Assembly: GCA_956465555.1 (NCBI GenBank)
Contig: OY101122.1
Location: 1,437,001-1,501,000, forward strand
Direction of reading: 5' to 3'
Source of the DNA: Nitzschia sp. pyKryTriq1
Taxonomy: Eukaryota; Bacillariophyta; Bacillariophyceae; Bacillariales; Bacillariaceae
DNA length: 64,000 nt
The number at the start of each line of letters is the position of its first letter. Position 1 is the stretch's first letter. This document shows positions 46,182 to 57,252 of the stretch, in pieces. The notes under the pieces were generated by a model. That model did not search any database and was not told the DNA's origin. It was given only the letters and a program-made list of their open reading frames with translations. A program made the translations under genes and the position numbers.

Positions 46182-47198
46182 TCAGGGATGATATCTGTCG
46201 TCAGAACAATTGCGCCAGTTGACAGGCTCGTTAGAGCTACGAAATAACGCTGCAGATGTCATGTACTCGTAGAAGTTGTCGAGAGCAATGCGACTGCTGC
46301 CCCCACCCACTTCGGCAGGACAATCCAAAAAGGGACAATCCTGATCCCATGACAAAAAGTAGGCATAATCGCAAGTCAGGACTGGATCTCTACCGTACAC
46401 CCCCAAGCCGTTGATGTACAAACCATGACACCATGCCATCGCAGCGCTAGACCACCAAACATCGAAATTAAAGTGCATTCCCAGCAGCCAGCCAGCGAAC
46501 CAGTGATGAAAATGGAAATAAGGAGAGGTAACAACCGGTGCTAAGAAGCAGAAAGCACAGAGCATCAACTCTGTGGCTTTCATCGGCAGCACATTTTCTC
46601 TCCAAGCTCTCGCGACGTGCAATCCTACTATCCCACTAGAAAACAATATGCATACCCCCATGTAAATCCAAGTCTGCCATGACCAAGAGCAGTTCATTTC
46701 ATACAGCGTCGTGGAGTGTCTCAGCCAAGGGATATAATGTTGCATTTCCAAGAATGCATTGCAGGCAAGCACAATCCCGGCCCAAGCCCAATGGTCGACC
46801 CCGGGCTTTTGCCACAGCCTTCCAACCAGAAAGAATACCACCGCGTCTCTGACAATCAGGCCCGTGTCAAACACCCAAATCTGCCACGCTTGTAATTCTT
46901 CGTCGCGATGCCCTCGGCGATGTGAAACAAGCCAGTGCAGCCAGTAGATGCCACCGATTGTCAACAGTAGAAACTTTGTAAACTTAACGCTGAAGCCACC
47001 CTCCACAACGATTTCCCCCCTAATCTTCCAATCTTGGTCTGGAAGCAGAGTCTCGTAGAAAAATAACGAGGTCGTAGAGCTCACAGCTGGGTCATTGTTG
47101 GCGACATCCGCCGAGTGGACTCCAACATCACCTAGCCGTTCGTTTGCTTCCAACAGAGGCTCGCGAAGTCTCTCCTCCCCGTCTTCCATCGGATCCAT
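46182..47198 (-). CDS. Multipass membrane protein with HHWFxGW motif (paralogue 2)
   Basis: This intronless gene encodes 338 residues and is the paralogue of 41051-42249, sharing the DAVVFFLVGRLW helix, FHFHHWFAGWLLGMH, NFDVWWSSAAMA, YGRDPVLTCDYAYFLSWD and the C-terminal VNWRNCS. The N-terminus is acidic and different. About seven transmembrane helices are expected. The lack of the intron could mean retroposition, intron loss here, or gain in the other copy. The pair brackets one unrelated gene and the SINE. The function is unknown. Confidence 0.83.
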   Translation of the reverse strand: MDPMEDGEERLREPLLEANERLGDVGVHSADVANNDPAVSSTTSLFFYETLLPDQDWKIRGEIVVEGGFSVKFTKFLLLTIGGIYWLHWLVSHRRGHRDEELQAWQIWVFDTGLIVRDAVVFFLVGRLWQKPGVDHWAWAGIVLACNAFLEMQHYIPWLRHSTTLYEMNCSWSWQTWIYMGVCILFSSGIVGLHVARAWRENVLPMKATELMLCAFCFLAPVVTSPYFHFHHWFAGWLLGMHFNFDVWWSSAAMAWCHGLYINGLGVYGRDPVLTCDYAYFLSWDQDCPFLDCPAEVGGGSSRIALDNFYEYMTSAALFRSSNEPVNWRNCSDDRYHP

Positions 47199-48391
47199 TA
47201 TCTTTTGTCATCAAATCATCAGAGAGCATTGGATCACATAAATAACAGAGAGGTACCTTGCTCTTGTCTCGACTGGATGCTGCGCTGTCTTTGATGGTTG
47301 ACGATGATACCGGTACTGTAACATGTCTCTCTACCGGTAGTAGTAGAGCTACCGTAGCTGTACCGGTACAGTACAGGAGCATCCGGGGAATTTTCTGAAA
47401 CAAAAAAAATCGCGCGTTTTACAGCGCTTGTTGCCGCTCTACTACTAGCTACCAGTTCGAAGATTATTTCTTCGTACAAAGAAATAACACTCAACCAGAC
47501 AAGGGTTGTAGCCGTGGATCCGTCTCGTGTAGAAATAGAAATAGCAATATCTAATTCAACGTGGCCTATCTAGCGCCACACAAGAGGCTAGAGGACACGA
47601 GATGTATCCACGGCTACAACCTGCTTGTCCGGTTGAATGTTATTTCTTTGTACGAAGAAGTAATCGTCGACCTGGTAGTATAGAGCAGTAGTAGAGCGGC
47701 AATATGCGCTGTAAAACGCGCGATTTTTTTGTTTCAGAAAATTCCCCGGATGCTCCAGCTACTCCTACCCGATGTCTACTCTCTACTAGCTAGTAGTAGA
47801 AGCGGTACCAGGTACTGTACCGGTACACACTACGTACCAGGTACCGGTATTGTCTACAGTACCGTGCCAGTAGACCACTTACCGGTAGGTATGATACCCG
47901 TGTGGGGTGTGTGTCTGGACCGGGCCTGTTCCCTTGCAATTTTATTGGAGTCGAACCAGTCGAATTCGGCAACAGTGTTCATTTACTGCTGTACTTGTAC
48001 CGGTAGCTCTCATCGGGCATGCCTGATCGTCTCTCGCTACTCTCTCTCTACTAGAGTAGAGTAGGGGGGTCTAGCTAGAGCTGCTGTGTTGACTTCTTTA
48101 CCGTACGATACCCGATATCGGTAGCTAGAGCCCGTTGCCTTTTAACTAGGATTAAAGTTCATGGAGCCCAGCAACTACGAGTCCAAGTAGCCTACGAAGA
48201 ACCTACTTGAAGTCGGGGGTTTGGATGTATTTCTGAGGACCCGTACCAACGACGAGACACCGGTTGAAATTAAAGTAGACTACGAGTACGGCGTGTGACG
48301 CTTTCGCCATTTTCATCAACGACAACACAACATACCACGTATAATATTCCCTGGAGATTGACGACACGACAACGAACGAACAAAGATTCTT
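47199..48391. other. Intergenic with foldback element
   Basis: GTAC/ACCGGT clusters lie at 47308-47372 and 47800-47890 on either side of a foldback element (47374-47758). Low-complexity CTAGAG sequence follows near 48030-48130. No gene was recognised. Confidence 0.6.
47374..47758. mobile_element. Foldback / MITE-like DNA element
   Basis: Two arms, 47374-47529 and 47596-47758, are near-complete inverted repeats of about 156-163 bases separated by a 66-base centre. The termini read C(A/T)GGAGCATCCGGGGAATTTT, continuing with CTGAAAC, an A run, then TCGCGCGTTTTACAGCGC. By eye the arms are roughly 85-90 percent alike. No open frame encodes a transposase and no target duplication was evident. It begins 175 bases upstream of the paralogue 2 start. 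Confidence 0.85.
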
Positions 48392-50772
48392 TCACCTTTT
48401 GTGAATCTTCTCCAACTCTCTACGAAGCAGACCCGCGAGGTATGCTGTCTTGTTTCGCATGGTATTCTTGTCAAGGGACGCGAACTTTTGCAACGCTTCA
48501 AGTGCGAGATTCTCTGGTAAATCCTTCACCATACCGAGCATACCGTCATCCAAAGGACCATTTATCTGCCCGGTGGCTTGGAGATTCTGCAACATAAAAT
48601 CACACCGGTAAGGTCCCGACTTCCTTCCCAAACATTGCCAAGAGGATCCTTTCTTACTGACTTACCTGAATAGCATATTGGACGGTGACGGGCAGCTCGG
48701 CAATGTTGGCGGTAGTCCGACGACGTTTCCCACCTCCCAAACCTTGGTCCGGCTGTTGTCCCGGTATCTGATGTTGCTGCTGACCATATGGTTGCTGCAT
48801 GGGTTGATAGGGTAGAGGCGCATTGAATTGCGGCTGCCCGTATGGCTGTGGGGGAACACCAGGCTGGTAAGGACTGGGGGGAGGTTGCTGCTGCTGTGCC
48901 ATGTAGGGAGGTATTTGGAATTTGTTTTGATTTTGCAAGGCTTGGACAGCGGAAGATGCCTTATCAGCGAGGGCCAAGATATCAACAGCAGGAGCTGGCG
49001 ACTGTGGTGGGTTCTGCATCCCAGTTTGGTTGCCCCACGCGTCTGGAGGACCCCCGGGTTGAGAATAACGATTTGGAGCAGGAGGAGGAGGCGAATACGG
49101 CGAAGTTGAATACGATTGCTGCTGTTGATTCATACCGGTATACGGGGGTACTTGCTGATTGGATGGCGCGCCATACGAAGTCATCGAAGAACCGCCTTGC
49201 AAGGGGGGAAGACCTGGAACGCCAGTGTGCTGTGGTACGAGGTTTTGCGGGGGCTGACCATATTGCTGGTTTGGAGGCTGACGATCACCCATTCCATGTT
49301 GAGGCGGCATATACTGGCTACTATATTGGTTTCCCGGTGGGGGTCCACCCATGGGGGGTGGTGCATACTGCTGAGCTGGAGGTGGGGCGTGATGCGGGGG
49401 ACCTTGCTGCCCATACAGGTTCTGCATTTGTGTTGCGGGGTTTTGCCCGGCGTGTGAAGGCGGAGGCTGCTGGTACGGACCAGGGCCACCGGGCATACCA
49501 GGTGGACGAGGGGGCGGCGGTGGTGGATGATTACCTCCCAGCGGAGGCTGCCCATAATACGGAGGACGCTGTTGCTGCTGCTGATTTCTAGGATCATACT
49601 GAGCTTGAAAATCATGTGAATCTCGACGACCACCCATATCAACACGATCACGCGACCTGTCTCGACTATTCGAAGCATCTCTTGCACGACGATATTGTGG
49701 TTCACTATCTCGGCCTCTTTGGAAACGATCATCCCTCCTTCGATCATCATTACGATGCATGTGAGGCGACTGCTGTTGCTGAAATGAATGGCGAACTTCC
49801 GCGAGCTGTTAAAAGAAGAGTACACAAGTAGGAATGAAGAACTTCGTCAGCAAACTGTTCGCATTCTCAGGAGAGTATGTGTATTCTACTTACCGTTTTC
49901 TTGCCACTGGTAACGTCCTTGCGTTCACCACGCATGTATCGATTCAAGATACCCATGAAATAACTTCCAAAGTTGCGTATCTGTCCGCGGTCCGCCGAAG
50001 AGAGCTCTTCAATCGCAAAAAGCGCATCTTTCTCGGACAGCATCCGGATCTTGCTCTTGACCTTTTCATTCATCTCATCTTGGGTGCAAAATTGATCTTG
50101 TACGAGCTTCCCCAGCCGCCCATTGACAGCCGGTGTCAGATCGGGACCCATAGGTAGAATGCCCTCACCTTCACCCGACGTTGCCCTTTCTTGTACACTG
50201 ACGTATCTCTTTACAACTCCGTACAAGTAAGCTCCACGGTTGCGAATCGATTCACCTTTGACCTGAACAGCATCATCGTACTCCACCAAGGCATCATTGA
50301 TGAGCTGCTTCGGTAGGCTGCGCAGCGTCTCGAGCAAGCGTCCTTGCAAAAGCGAAGGTGTGATGGTCGCAGGGACGACAATATCGGCTGGCAGGCCGTA
50401 TTTCCCTCCGTTTCCAGCCTTGGCAGCGGATGAGGGGGAAGGAGGCGGAGCGGAGACACGAGGAATAGGGGCATCTGTGCTCAAGACGGCGGGTTTATCC
50501 TCCTTTCCTTTGCCGGCAGTGGCTTCAGCAGTTGCAGGTGTTTCGGTGGGGGTGAGGGTGGAAGCAGGCTCCGAATCACCGCTGACCGGAACAGAAGCAG
50601 ACTCCACAGTGGGCTCTGCTGCATCTGTCTTGCTCTCACCAGTGTCCCCAGGAGTCTGGATTTCAGGTTTGACTGCTTCGCCTCCGCCGTCGTCATCGTC
50701 CGCTTGGAACAGATCCTCCTCATCCTCGTCGGCCGCAGATCCTTCCGGGTTCTCAACTTTGTCGTCCGGCAT
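48392..50772 (-). CDS. Protein with three hnRNP-Q-type acidic (NURR-like) domains, three exons
   Basis: Exons are 50772-49894, 49805-48666 and 48586-48392 (introns of 88 and 79 bases), giving 737 residues. Three helical domains of the acidic-domain type found at the N-terminus of hnRNP Q/R are visible at about 141-193 ([28 protein letters not shown]), 215-283 ([31 protein letters not shown]) and 655-737 ([30 protein letters not shown]). Exon 2 is an Arg/Asp-rich then Gln/Pro/Gly-rich tract, likely disordered and prone to condensate formation. No RRM is present, unlike hnRNP Q. In that family the domain aids RNA or protein binding; an RNA-processing role is inferred. Domain 3 is completed only by the last splice. 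Confidence 0.83.
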
Positions 50773-51300
50773 GACTGAAAATTTGTCCCAAACAACAAGA
50801 TTGATTGATTCGCGTCAAAGATGTCACGTCCTCCTCTTGTTTCAGAAAGCAACACACAGCCTACGACTGCTGAATACTTCGTAGATCAAAGGATATATGG
50901 TGGCTATCTGCTGTACTGGTACTGTTACACTACTTGTGGCACAAACAACAACAAACGCGATAAAATCGGCGTGAGATAAAAAATCAAAATAACACCCGTG
51001 GGAAAATCATTGGAGGAGAGACCGCGTGGTACATTACGAGTACTGTATGTACTGCTGTACTGGTACAGTACGGTACATACTGGTACGGTACCCATACTGT
51101 ACCTGGTACCTGTACTACTGTACTATTGTACTGCTGTGCGGATTTCAGGCAAGAAAGCTAAGCTAGTAGCTCTTTTTGTTTGGTAGGACGTCGGACACAT
51201 TTTCATCAGCTTTTTACTACAGTAAAACTGAAAACGGAGTTGTTCTACCGATAGCTACTTCCACTAATAGTAGCTCACTCTACTCTACTAGAGAGCTCGG

Positions 51301-51331
<31 letters not shown>

Positions 51332-51553
51332 CAACAGGTAAACTCCACATGCAATGAAAACTAAACTGACTAACTGTCTACTTGTAGCGAGTTCGTCATC
51401 TCTGCCTTCCAGCTCTCTCTCACGATAGGGAGAGACTACTCGTACTCTCAAACTCTACTGGAATATTATTCTACGCCAGATGGCGTTCTTGTTGATTGTG
51501 ATCTATTTATTTGAATATATTACACTCGTATGGCAGTTATCCAATGATGGCAT
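50773..51553. other. Intergenic with GTAC cluster
   Basis: Overlapping GTAC palindromes lie at 51040-51135, about 270-360 bases upstream of the acidic-domain gene. A (TAG)n run lies at 51300-51331. No gene was recognised. Confidence 0.5.
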
Positions 51554-52513
51554 TCAAGTCGATGCACTAGAGGAACTTCCAGGTCCAAGCTCTTCATCAT
51601 TCTCTTCGCGTGGGGCATCGTATGTTTCTTCTCCTTGCTGCTGTGTGACCTTTTTTAGTTCGATTCTGGCATAATAGGAAGTTAGGGCCACCGCCATGAC
51701 ACCAAACACAATCCCCACGACAACCACAATGATGGTGACAGTCATGCTATCTCCGCTGTTGGCGCTGTCGGCCAAGCTTCCAGCCGAGGCCCCCAGGAAG
51801 ACATATAACATGGTACCTGGCAACATGGCCAAGAGAGCCAAGACATACGGCCAAAATCCAATCGCCGTAACACCAGCGATGTAATTGAGAGCGTTGAATG
51901 GAATAATGGGAGATAATCGAAGTAGTGCCATGATTCGAAATCCTTTCTCGGCCAATGCTTTATCCAGAGCTTCAAAAATTGTGTATTTTGGGGTCCATCC
52001 ACTGACCCAGTCGCGCAGCAGAAACCGTCCAAGTAAGAATGAAGCAGTCGCTCCAGCTGAAGCACCGAAAAAGACTGCCAGGGTGCCCAATATTATACCA
52101 GGACCCAAACCGAAAGCATTGGCAAAGACGAAACCGGCTCCTAGAGTCAAGATGGACCCTGGAATGAAGAAAATGGAAGCGACAAAATATACCAAAATGA
52201 ATACAAAAATACCTGGGACCGGGTTTTCTTCAATCCATTGGAGGAAGGAACCAACCGTGTCACCAACCCACCCTTCCCCGATCGTAGAATCCAAAATAAC
52301 GAATAAAATAAAAGCCACGAGTAGTGTGGCGACAGCGGTCTTTGTACAGCAATCCCTGCGTCTGGTTTCCAGCCCATCTCCTTGCTGTTCCGAATCACTC
52401 TCCAGAAACTGGTCTGCCATAGGACGTGGCGCATCGACATTGTTATCACCAACCTCATCATCCGATGGCAGGCCAAAGGGTGTTTCTTCGTTTGGTTGGA
52501 CAACCGAAGGCAT
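51554..52513 (-). CDS. VTT/SNARE-associated Golgi family membrane protein (TVP38/TMEM64-like)
   Basis: This intronless gene encodes 319 residues. The acidic N-terminus (about 55 residues) precedes a helix, then the VTT/DedA-type core: FIPGSILTLGAGFVFANAFG, GASAGATASFLLGRFLLRDW, and LRLSPIIPFNALNYIAGVT. The last element, with its P-x2-P-x2-LNY pattern, is the family signature for the re-entrant region. Relatives in the secretory pathway act in lipid scrambling or vesicle traffic. The C-terminal tail is polar and Ser-rich. A second, divergent family member lies at 57253-58290. Confidence 0.88.
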   Translation of the reverse strand: MPSVVQPNEETPFGLPSDDEVGDNNVDAPRPMADQFLESDSEQQGDGLETRRRDCCTKTAVATLLVAFILFVILDSTIGEGWVGDTVGSFLQWIEENPVPGIFVFILVYFVASIFFIPGSILTLGAGFVFANAFGLGPGIILGTLAVFFGASAGATASFLLGRFLLRDWVSGWTPKYTIFEALDKALAEKGFRIMALLRLSPIIPFNALNYIAGVTAIGFWPYVLALLAMLPGTMLYVFLGASAGSLADSANSGDSMTVTIIVVVVGIVFGVMAVALTSYYARIELKKVTQQQGEETYDAPREENDEELGPGSSSSAST

Positions 52514-53579
52514 GATCGTTGACAGGCTTCGATGTTTAAGTATGTTTGAGCGATGCTTCAGCTTTCCGTCTCTTTTTGTAAATCAACAAAATACAGAGAC
52601 GAGATTATGAGCTCCTGTGCTCCCTCGGAAAAAAGATACCGGTAGAAAGCAAGGTCAAAAATGGTTCCTTGAATCCGCTGGAGAAAGATTGTGTTGATTG
52701 ACGTGGTGCTCTCATTATTTTCTACTCGAGCAGTTTCGATCCCATCAAAAGCTGTGTGAGAACAAGCAAGCAGGCGATACATAGGTACCGGTAGGCGATG
52801 GTCGATCTCCCCATCATCGCGCCGCTTTCGTGTTGACGTGGTCATGTTATTTGTTCCTTTACTACAGTACGTAGACTACATACTTCTCGAGCAGTTTCGA
52901 TCCCACGAGATAAGTTCGTCACTGCGCGGGCGCGGCCGTTCTTCGCGGGGTGGCGATATTAGGGGGACTACTCAAGTACATGGTTACTTAGTACATACTG
53001 TAGCGCGATCTCACCAAGTAAAGTAGCTCCTCGTAGACCATGCATCAAATCCTTTCCGATCTCGTCCCGCCTGTCCACAAATCTGGTAAACTGGTGGTAC
53101 CGGTACCGGTGTAGCATATCAATGAAGTCTGGATACCACCTATTGATGCTAGCTTTATTGTTATTTGTACTTCTAGTACCATCAGAGCTACTATCATAGC
53201 ATACATAGTGTTGTTGCCACGAGGGCTATTTTATAAAAAAAAACACGGTAAGGAAGGGTTGGGACACGTGTACCGGCGGTACTGTACCTGGTACTAAAGG
53301 GTGGCGCGCGCGCGGCGGAGGCGAACCTCCTTTCTGCATTTCTCGCGATTGTAAATCGGTTTTGTTCGCTTGATCAAGTTTTGATTGACGCATGCATGCC
53401 TGGTGCCTGGCATAATCGGTGCTCGAGAAGGAGGAACGCCGCATAAAAGCTTCCCCGAAATGCCTCAAATCGGTCACAAAATAACAATGAAACTTCTTTC
53501 TCCCACCGACACCAATGCGCACTCTTCTCGCCATAAATTTGACCATCAAACATCCAACTCCTTCAACAAAAGAATAATC
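52514..53579. other. Divergent intergenic region
   Basis: This lies between the start codons of the VTT protein and the MORN protein. GTACCGGTACCGG-type clusters lie at 53095-53110 and 53270-53297, and AGTACATGG words near 52975. The coiled-coil frame stays open upstream with in-frame Met codons at 53460 and 53487. Confidence 0.5.
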
Positions 53580-54704
53580 ATGGCTCCCCTTGGTGACATT
53601 CCCCATGCCTCCGACTCCGCTTCCTTTGACCTTGGCAATGAATCGTCCTGCGTAGCACGAGACGAAGCAGCTGAACTTCGTAACGTCGTTTGCCAGCTAC
53701 GCGTCCGTCTCGAAGAGGTGGAAGAAGAACGAAACTATAATGCCGCAAAGGCAAATGAGCTCGAAGATGTGATTCAAGCTTTCAAACAAGAATACGTTCA
53801 CGAAGAATTGGTGAGGAAGTCTCTGCAGCTGGCCGAGATCTCAATGACTCTAGACTCTCTCCAGTCTCAAATAAAGGGAATGCAGGAAGAGAAAGGACAG
53901 CTCATTCTGGCAAGATCAAGTGATGTGAAAAAGATGGAGGAATTGAGTGATGTTATTCGTTCTCTCCAGTGCTCTGACGACGAATCCTCCTCCGCCGATG
54001 ATGAAGAGGTGGTGTTGACACCTCAGAAGGCCTTGGATATGACTTTAAAGAATATGAAGGCCCATATTGAGTTTCTGGAGGACGAGCTCCAGGATCGTGC
54101 TGTGAAGTGCTCCAATCAAGAAAAGAAAATTGTACAAATGGAAAAAGACAATGAAATGAAAGATGTCAAAATCGAAATGCTAGAGGAACTCTTTCGCTCT
54201 TTGAATGATGATAGACATCATGAAGATGAGGAAAAACAAGCACCTCATTCATCCTCATTGGAGAAGAAGAACACCGGAGTGACTACAACGCGGCCAAGGG
54301 TCTCGAGAGGCACTAGACCGGAGATGGGAAAAGCCAGATCATGGGATAATTTGCTTGGGAAAGGCCGGAAACCAGATCCTATAAGCGACAGGAGGGAACG
54401 ACGTGTGAACAGAAGATCGGCCTCTTCGAGAAATTTGAACGAAGAAGAAACGACGCGATCCTTGTCGCCTCGTTCGTCGGGCGGAGAGAGAAAAGACTCC
54501 ACAATTGTGATTGGAGATCAAGAAGGTGTCTACGCTGGACCATTTATGGCAGGAAAACCGAATGGCGTCGGTACTGTTCGTTTCTCCAACGGAGATACGT
54601 ACTTGGGAGAAGTGAAAGATGGAAAGCTCCACGGGAAGGGTACCCTATACAGCAAATCGGGCGTTTCACGAGGCTCTTTCAAAGACAATGTATTCCTTGG
54701 CTGA
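53580..54704 (+). CDS. Coiled-coil protein with C-terminal MORN repeats
   Basis: The protein has 374 residues from MAPLGDIPHAS (ATG context ATCATGG). Residues about 30-215 are heptad-rich coiled coil (RNVVCQLRVRLEEVEEERN; HIEFLEDELQD). A basic Ser/Arg linker follows. The last 60 residues hold two or three MORN units: YAGPFMAGKPNGVGTVRFSN, then TYLGEVKDGKLHGKGTLYS. MORN repeats bind membranes or proteins, and a coiled coil before MORN suggests a scaffolding role. Upstream in-frame Met codons at 53460 and 53487 could add 40 or 31 residues. No enzyme domain is fused to the MORN units. Confidence 0.75.
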   Translation: MAPLGDIPHASDSASFDLGNESSCVARDEAAELRNVVCQLRVRLEEVEEERNYNAAKANELEDVIQAFKQEYVHEELVRKSLQLAEISMTLDSLQSQIKGMQEEKGQLILARSSDVKKMEELSDVIRSLQCSDDESSSADDEEVVLTPQKALDMTLKNMKAHIEFLEDELQDRAVKCSNQEKKIVQMEKDNEMKDVKIEMLEELFRSLNDDRHHEDEEKQAPHSSSLEKKNTGVTTTRPRVSRGTRPEMGKARSWDNLLGKGRKPDPISDRRERRVNRRSASSRNLNEEETTRSLSPRSSGGERKDSTIVIGDQEGVYAGPFMAGKPNGVGTVRFSNGDTYLGEVKDGKLHGKGTLYSKSGVSRGSFKDNVFLG

Positions 54705-54801
54705 GAATGCCACCGATGTATATTACGTAAAACTAATTCGAAAATTTTTCCTGAGCCACAAGTACACGCACCGGCCCATCATGGTTGCAATTCCTTAGTA
54801 G

Positions 54802-56052
54802 CTAGTCATCGCCACCTTTGACGATGCGTATGAACGAGGCTACGTGAGATGCCAGCATCTTGATCAACCGTTCGTCATTCTCTCCAAATACTCCGTCGCT
54901 ACCATCAGGATTCTTTTTATTGATCATTTCAATCGCTCCAATGGTTTTACCGCCCTCGCCGCAGATAGGGATCACTAAGATGGACCGTGTGCGGAATCCC
55001 GTGTCCTTGTCAACGCTTCGATTGAAGCGGTCGTCGTTGTATGCATCCGGGATATTGAGTATCTCCTTCGAACCAAGACAGGCACCGACAATCCCAGCGT
55101 CGGCTGGTACTTTGATGATACCAGCTGTTCCAGTTGCCACCTGCGACCACAATTCCTGTTTCTCCTCGTCGAGCATGAACAGCGCTGCCCGATCGGCCTT
55201 CAACAAGTTGGCTCCTTCATTCATGACAGCGTCAAAAATTGATTCTAGTTCTTTGGCCTTTCTCGCCCTGTCCGCCCGTTCTGTGTCCATGAACAAAAGA
55301 ACGGACATGCCTATCAAACAGCCCGTCAGAACCCCAGCGCAAGCTCCAAAAGTGGTGTAAAATCGTGTGATACGCAAATCCAATTGAGCTTGAGTCAGAT
55401 TGTGGACTGGTAGGTTGAGTTTCGAAACCAAAGAATCCACGATCCCTCCACTCGTGACACCCGCAACATCGCTGCCTGGATGACAGAACAGGAAGGATGA
55501 AACGAAAAGAATGCAAGATTAATTTGAGTACTGCAACAAACGAATGGTGGTCGAATAAATAATAATACAGGAGTAACGTACAACACTGCCCAAATCCAGC
55601 AGCCGCCATGGTACTTATCGCAAATTTCTCTCCAAAAGTTGAATCAATGGCGTCACCTGCAGTGATCATCACAAAGTTATCCATAATTCCGAATCCGACC
55701 ATCTACATTTTCGAAGATGTTGAAAAAGCCCGCCGGAAATCGGACGGCGACGGTGTCATAATCGGTGAGCAACCGGTTCCTAAGAAAGGGGACAAATATC
55801 GGTCTGACAAATCGACTCATTCATGAGAATCATAATTGTAATCAGACTCACCGGAATGGCTGCCCGCAAAGCGACAATCCGAAGTTGCCGAGACGTCGGC
55901 GTTTCGATCGCCTCGGCCCCAACCGTGGATGATGGCTTGGGTGGAGCAGAGAAGCTTCGGAAATGTCCACGGGTAGAAGTTCTACCAAGGACAAGAGACC
56001 GAGAAAGGCCAGCAACGACCTGAGGTCTGCACTGACAGAGGAAATGTATCAT
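54802..56052 (-). CDS. TMEM65-like mitochondrial membrane protein fused to a GAF domain, three exons
   Basis: Exons are 56052-55852, 55702-55582 and 55475-54802 (introns of 149 and 106 bases), giving 331 residues. Residues 1-60 are Arg/Ser-rich without acidic residues at first, as in a mitochondrial presequence. Residues 62-170 match TMEM65: MVGFGIMDNFVMITAGDAID, AAAGFGQCCSDVAGVTSGG, and a third helix ACAGVLTGCLIGMSVLLF. Human TMEM65 is an inner-membrane protein linked to Na+-dependent mitochondrial Ca2+ release. Residues 185-327 form a GAF domain with LLKADRAALFMLDEE and a complete PDE-type NKFDE motif (Asn293, Lys294, Phe304, Asp308, Glu309), suggesting cyclic-nucleotide binding. Ligand control of the membrane part is my inference. 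Confidence 0.86.
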
Positions 56053-57252
56053 GGTGTATCACTTGCTGTTAGATTGGATTCACTGGTTGTGCCATGTGCC
56101 ATTTCCAAGTATCTGCATTATTTTATCACAATTCACAATTCGCAACAAAGCTCGACACGTGCTCGTATACCGCGGCAACCGGTACTTGTACCCGGTACAA
56201 GTGCCGGAGTCGATGTGTGTCTGACCTTTGTCCGTTTGTCCGCGAGTCGGGATCCCTAGAGGTAGGGACTCGCGACTCGTGAACAAAAACTATCGTTTCG
56301 GATAATGAATATTTCAATGGCAGTTTGGTTATTGGAACTGCCACAGGATGAATTTTGAGACCTAATTGAATGTCAAGCGGCATTGATACATCCTCATGCA
56401 TGGATGTATCATTGAAAGTTCAACTGCCTAAGTACCAAAAATTGGATCTTGGCTACTATCAGAAGTGGAATACTGATGAACTTTTGGAGATCGCTGGACG
56501 AAAGTTCAGCGATCCAAAAAAATCATTCTTGCAAAAGGAAGTACCAAAAATTGGATCTTGGCTACTATCAGAAGTGGAATACTGATGAACTTTTGGAGAT
56601 CGCTGGACGAAAGTTCAGCGATCCAAAAAAATCATTCTTGCAAAAGGTAGATCTTTCTAATGGTTATAATCTTGAGAATACTCGTTTATCTTGATTGTTT
56701 AAACTACTCTACGAGACCGACTTCACATCAAAGCAACAAAGAGTTCCACTACTTTGACTGCCGGTATCATACCGCCGGTATCAGATACCAGTACAGTCCT
56801 ACTAGCTAGTACTGTACTCATAATCTATTTTTTGGTTCCGGTACCGTACCTGGTACAAGTAGACTACTACTTGAGACGATCTTTTTTGACACAACACCAC
56901 ACCAACAGCATCAAAAAGATCCGCCCGCCCGCCGCCCACGCACGCGCGATACATACGATCAATGCGTCTTGCTTCATCCGCCGTCGCTCTCTTCGCATGA
57001 TCAACGACTCTCAGCATCATCCAGCACCACAAAAGAGACTACAAAAGAATATCTCTCCCCTCTACTCGTACCGGTATAGAGAGATTGGGGCAGACTACTT
57101 CGGACATAATTTTATCAAGTAGACCAAGTTTGATCACTGAAATGTCTAGTATCTGTAGGATAAGCCAAGAATTGTATGCCCATAGGCTAGCTCTATTGGT
57201 AGAAAGCAGATGAAACGAATTCGTTTACTTCCAATCAACGCCATTTCTCCTC
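56053..57252. other. Intergenic with tandem duplication
   Basis: GTAC motifs lie near 56180-56205 and 56760-56870. A perfect 109-base tandem duplication occupies 56431-56647. No gene is supported. The frames across the duplication are short and shift between copies because 109 is not a multiple of three. Confidence 0.5.
56431..56647. repeat. Perfect 109-base tandem duplication
   Basis: The unit starting AGTACCAAAAATTGGATCTT and ending CTTGCAAAAGG occurs at 56431-56539 and again from 56540 to 56647 with no difference seen, including a seven-A run. Identity implies a recent event or an assembly artefact. One frame of the unit reads LGYYQKWNTDELLEIAGRKF, not a family I recognise. Confidence 0.85.

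Noticed and set aside
45980-46222. 80-codon plus-strand frame
   Set aside because: It overlaps the 3' end of membrane paralogue 2 antisense and lies in low-complexity DNA.
47729-48064. 111-codon frame after the foldback element
   Set aside because: It begins inside the element's right arm and reads through GTAC palindromes.
56370-56694. Small gene over the tandem duplication
   Set aside because: The 109-base unit shifts frame between copies, and the short frames have no family or start support.
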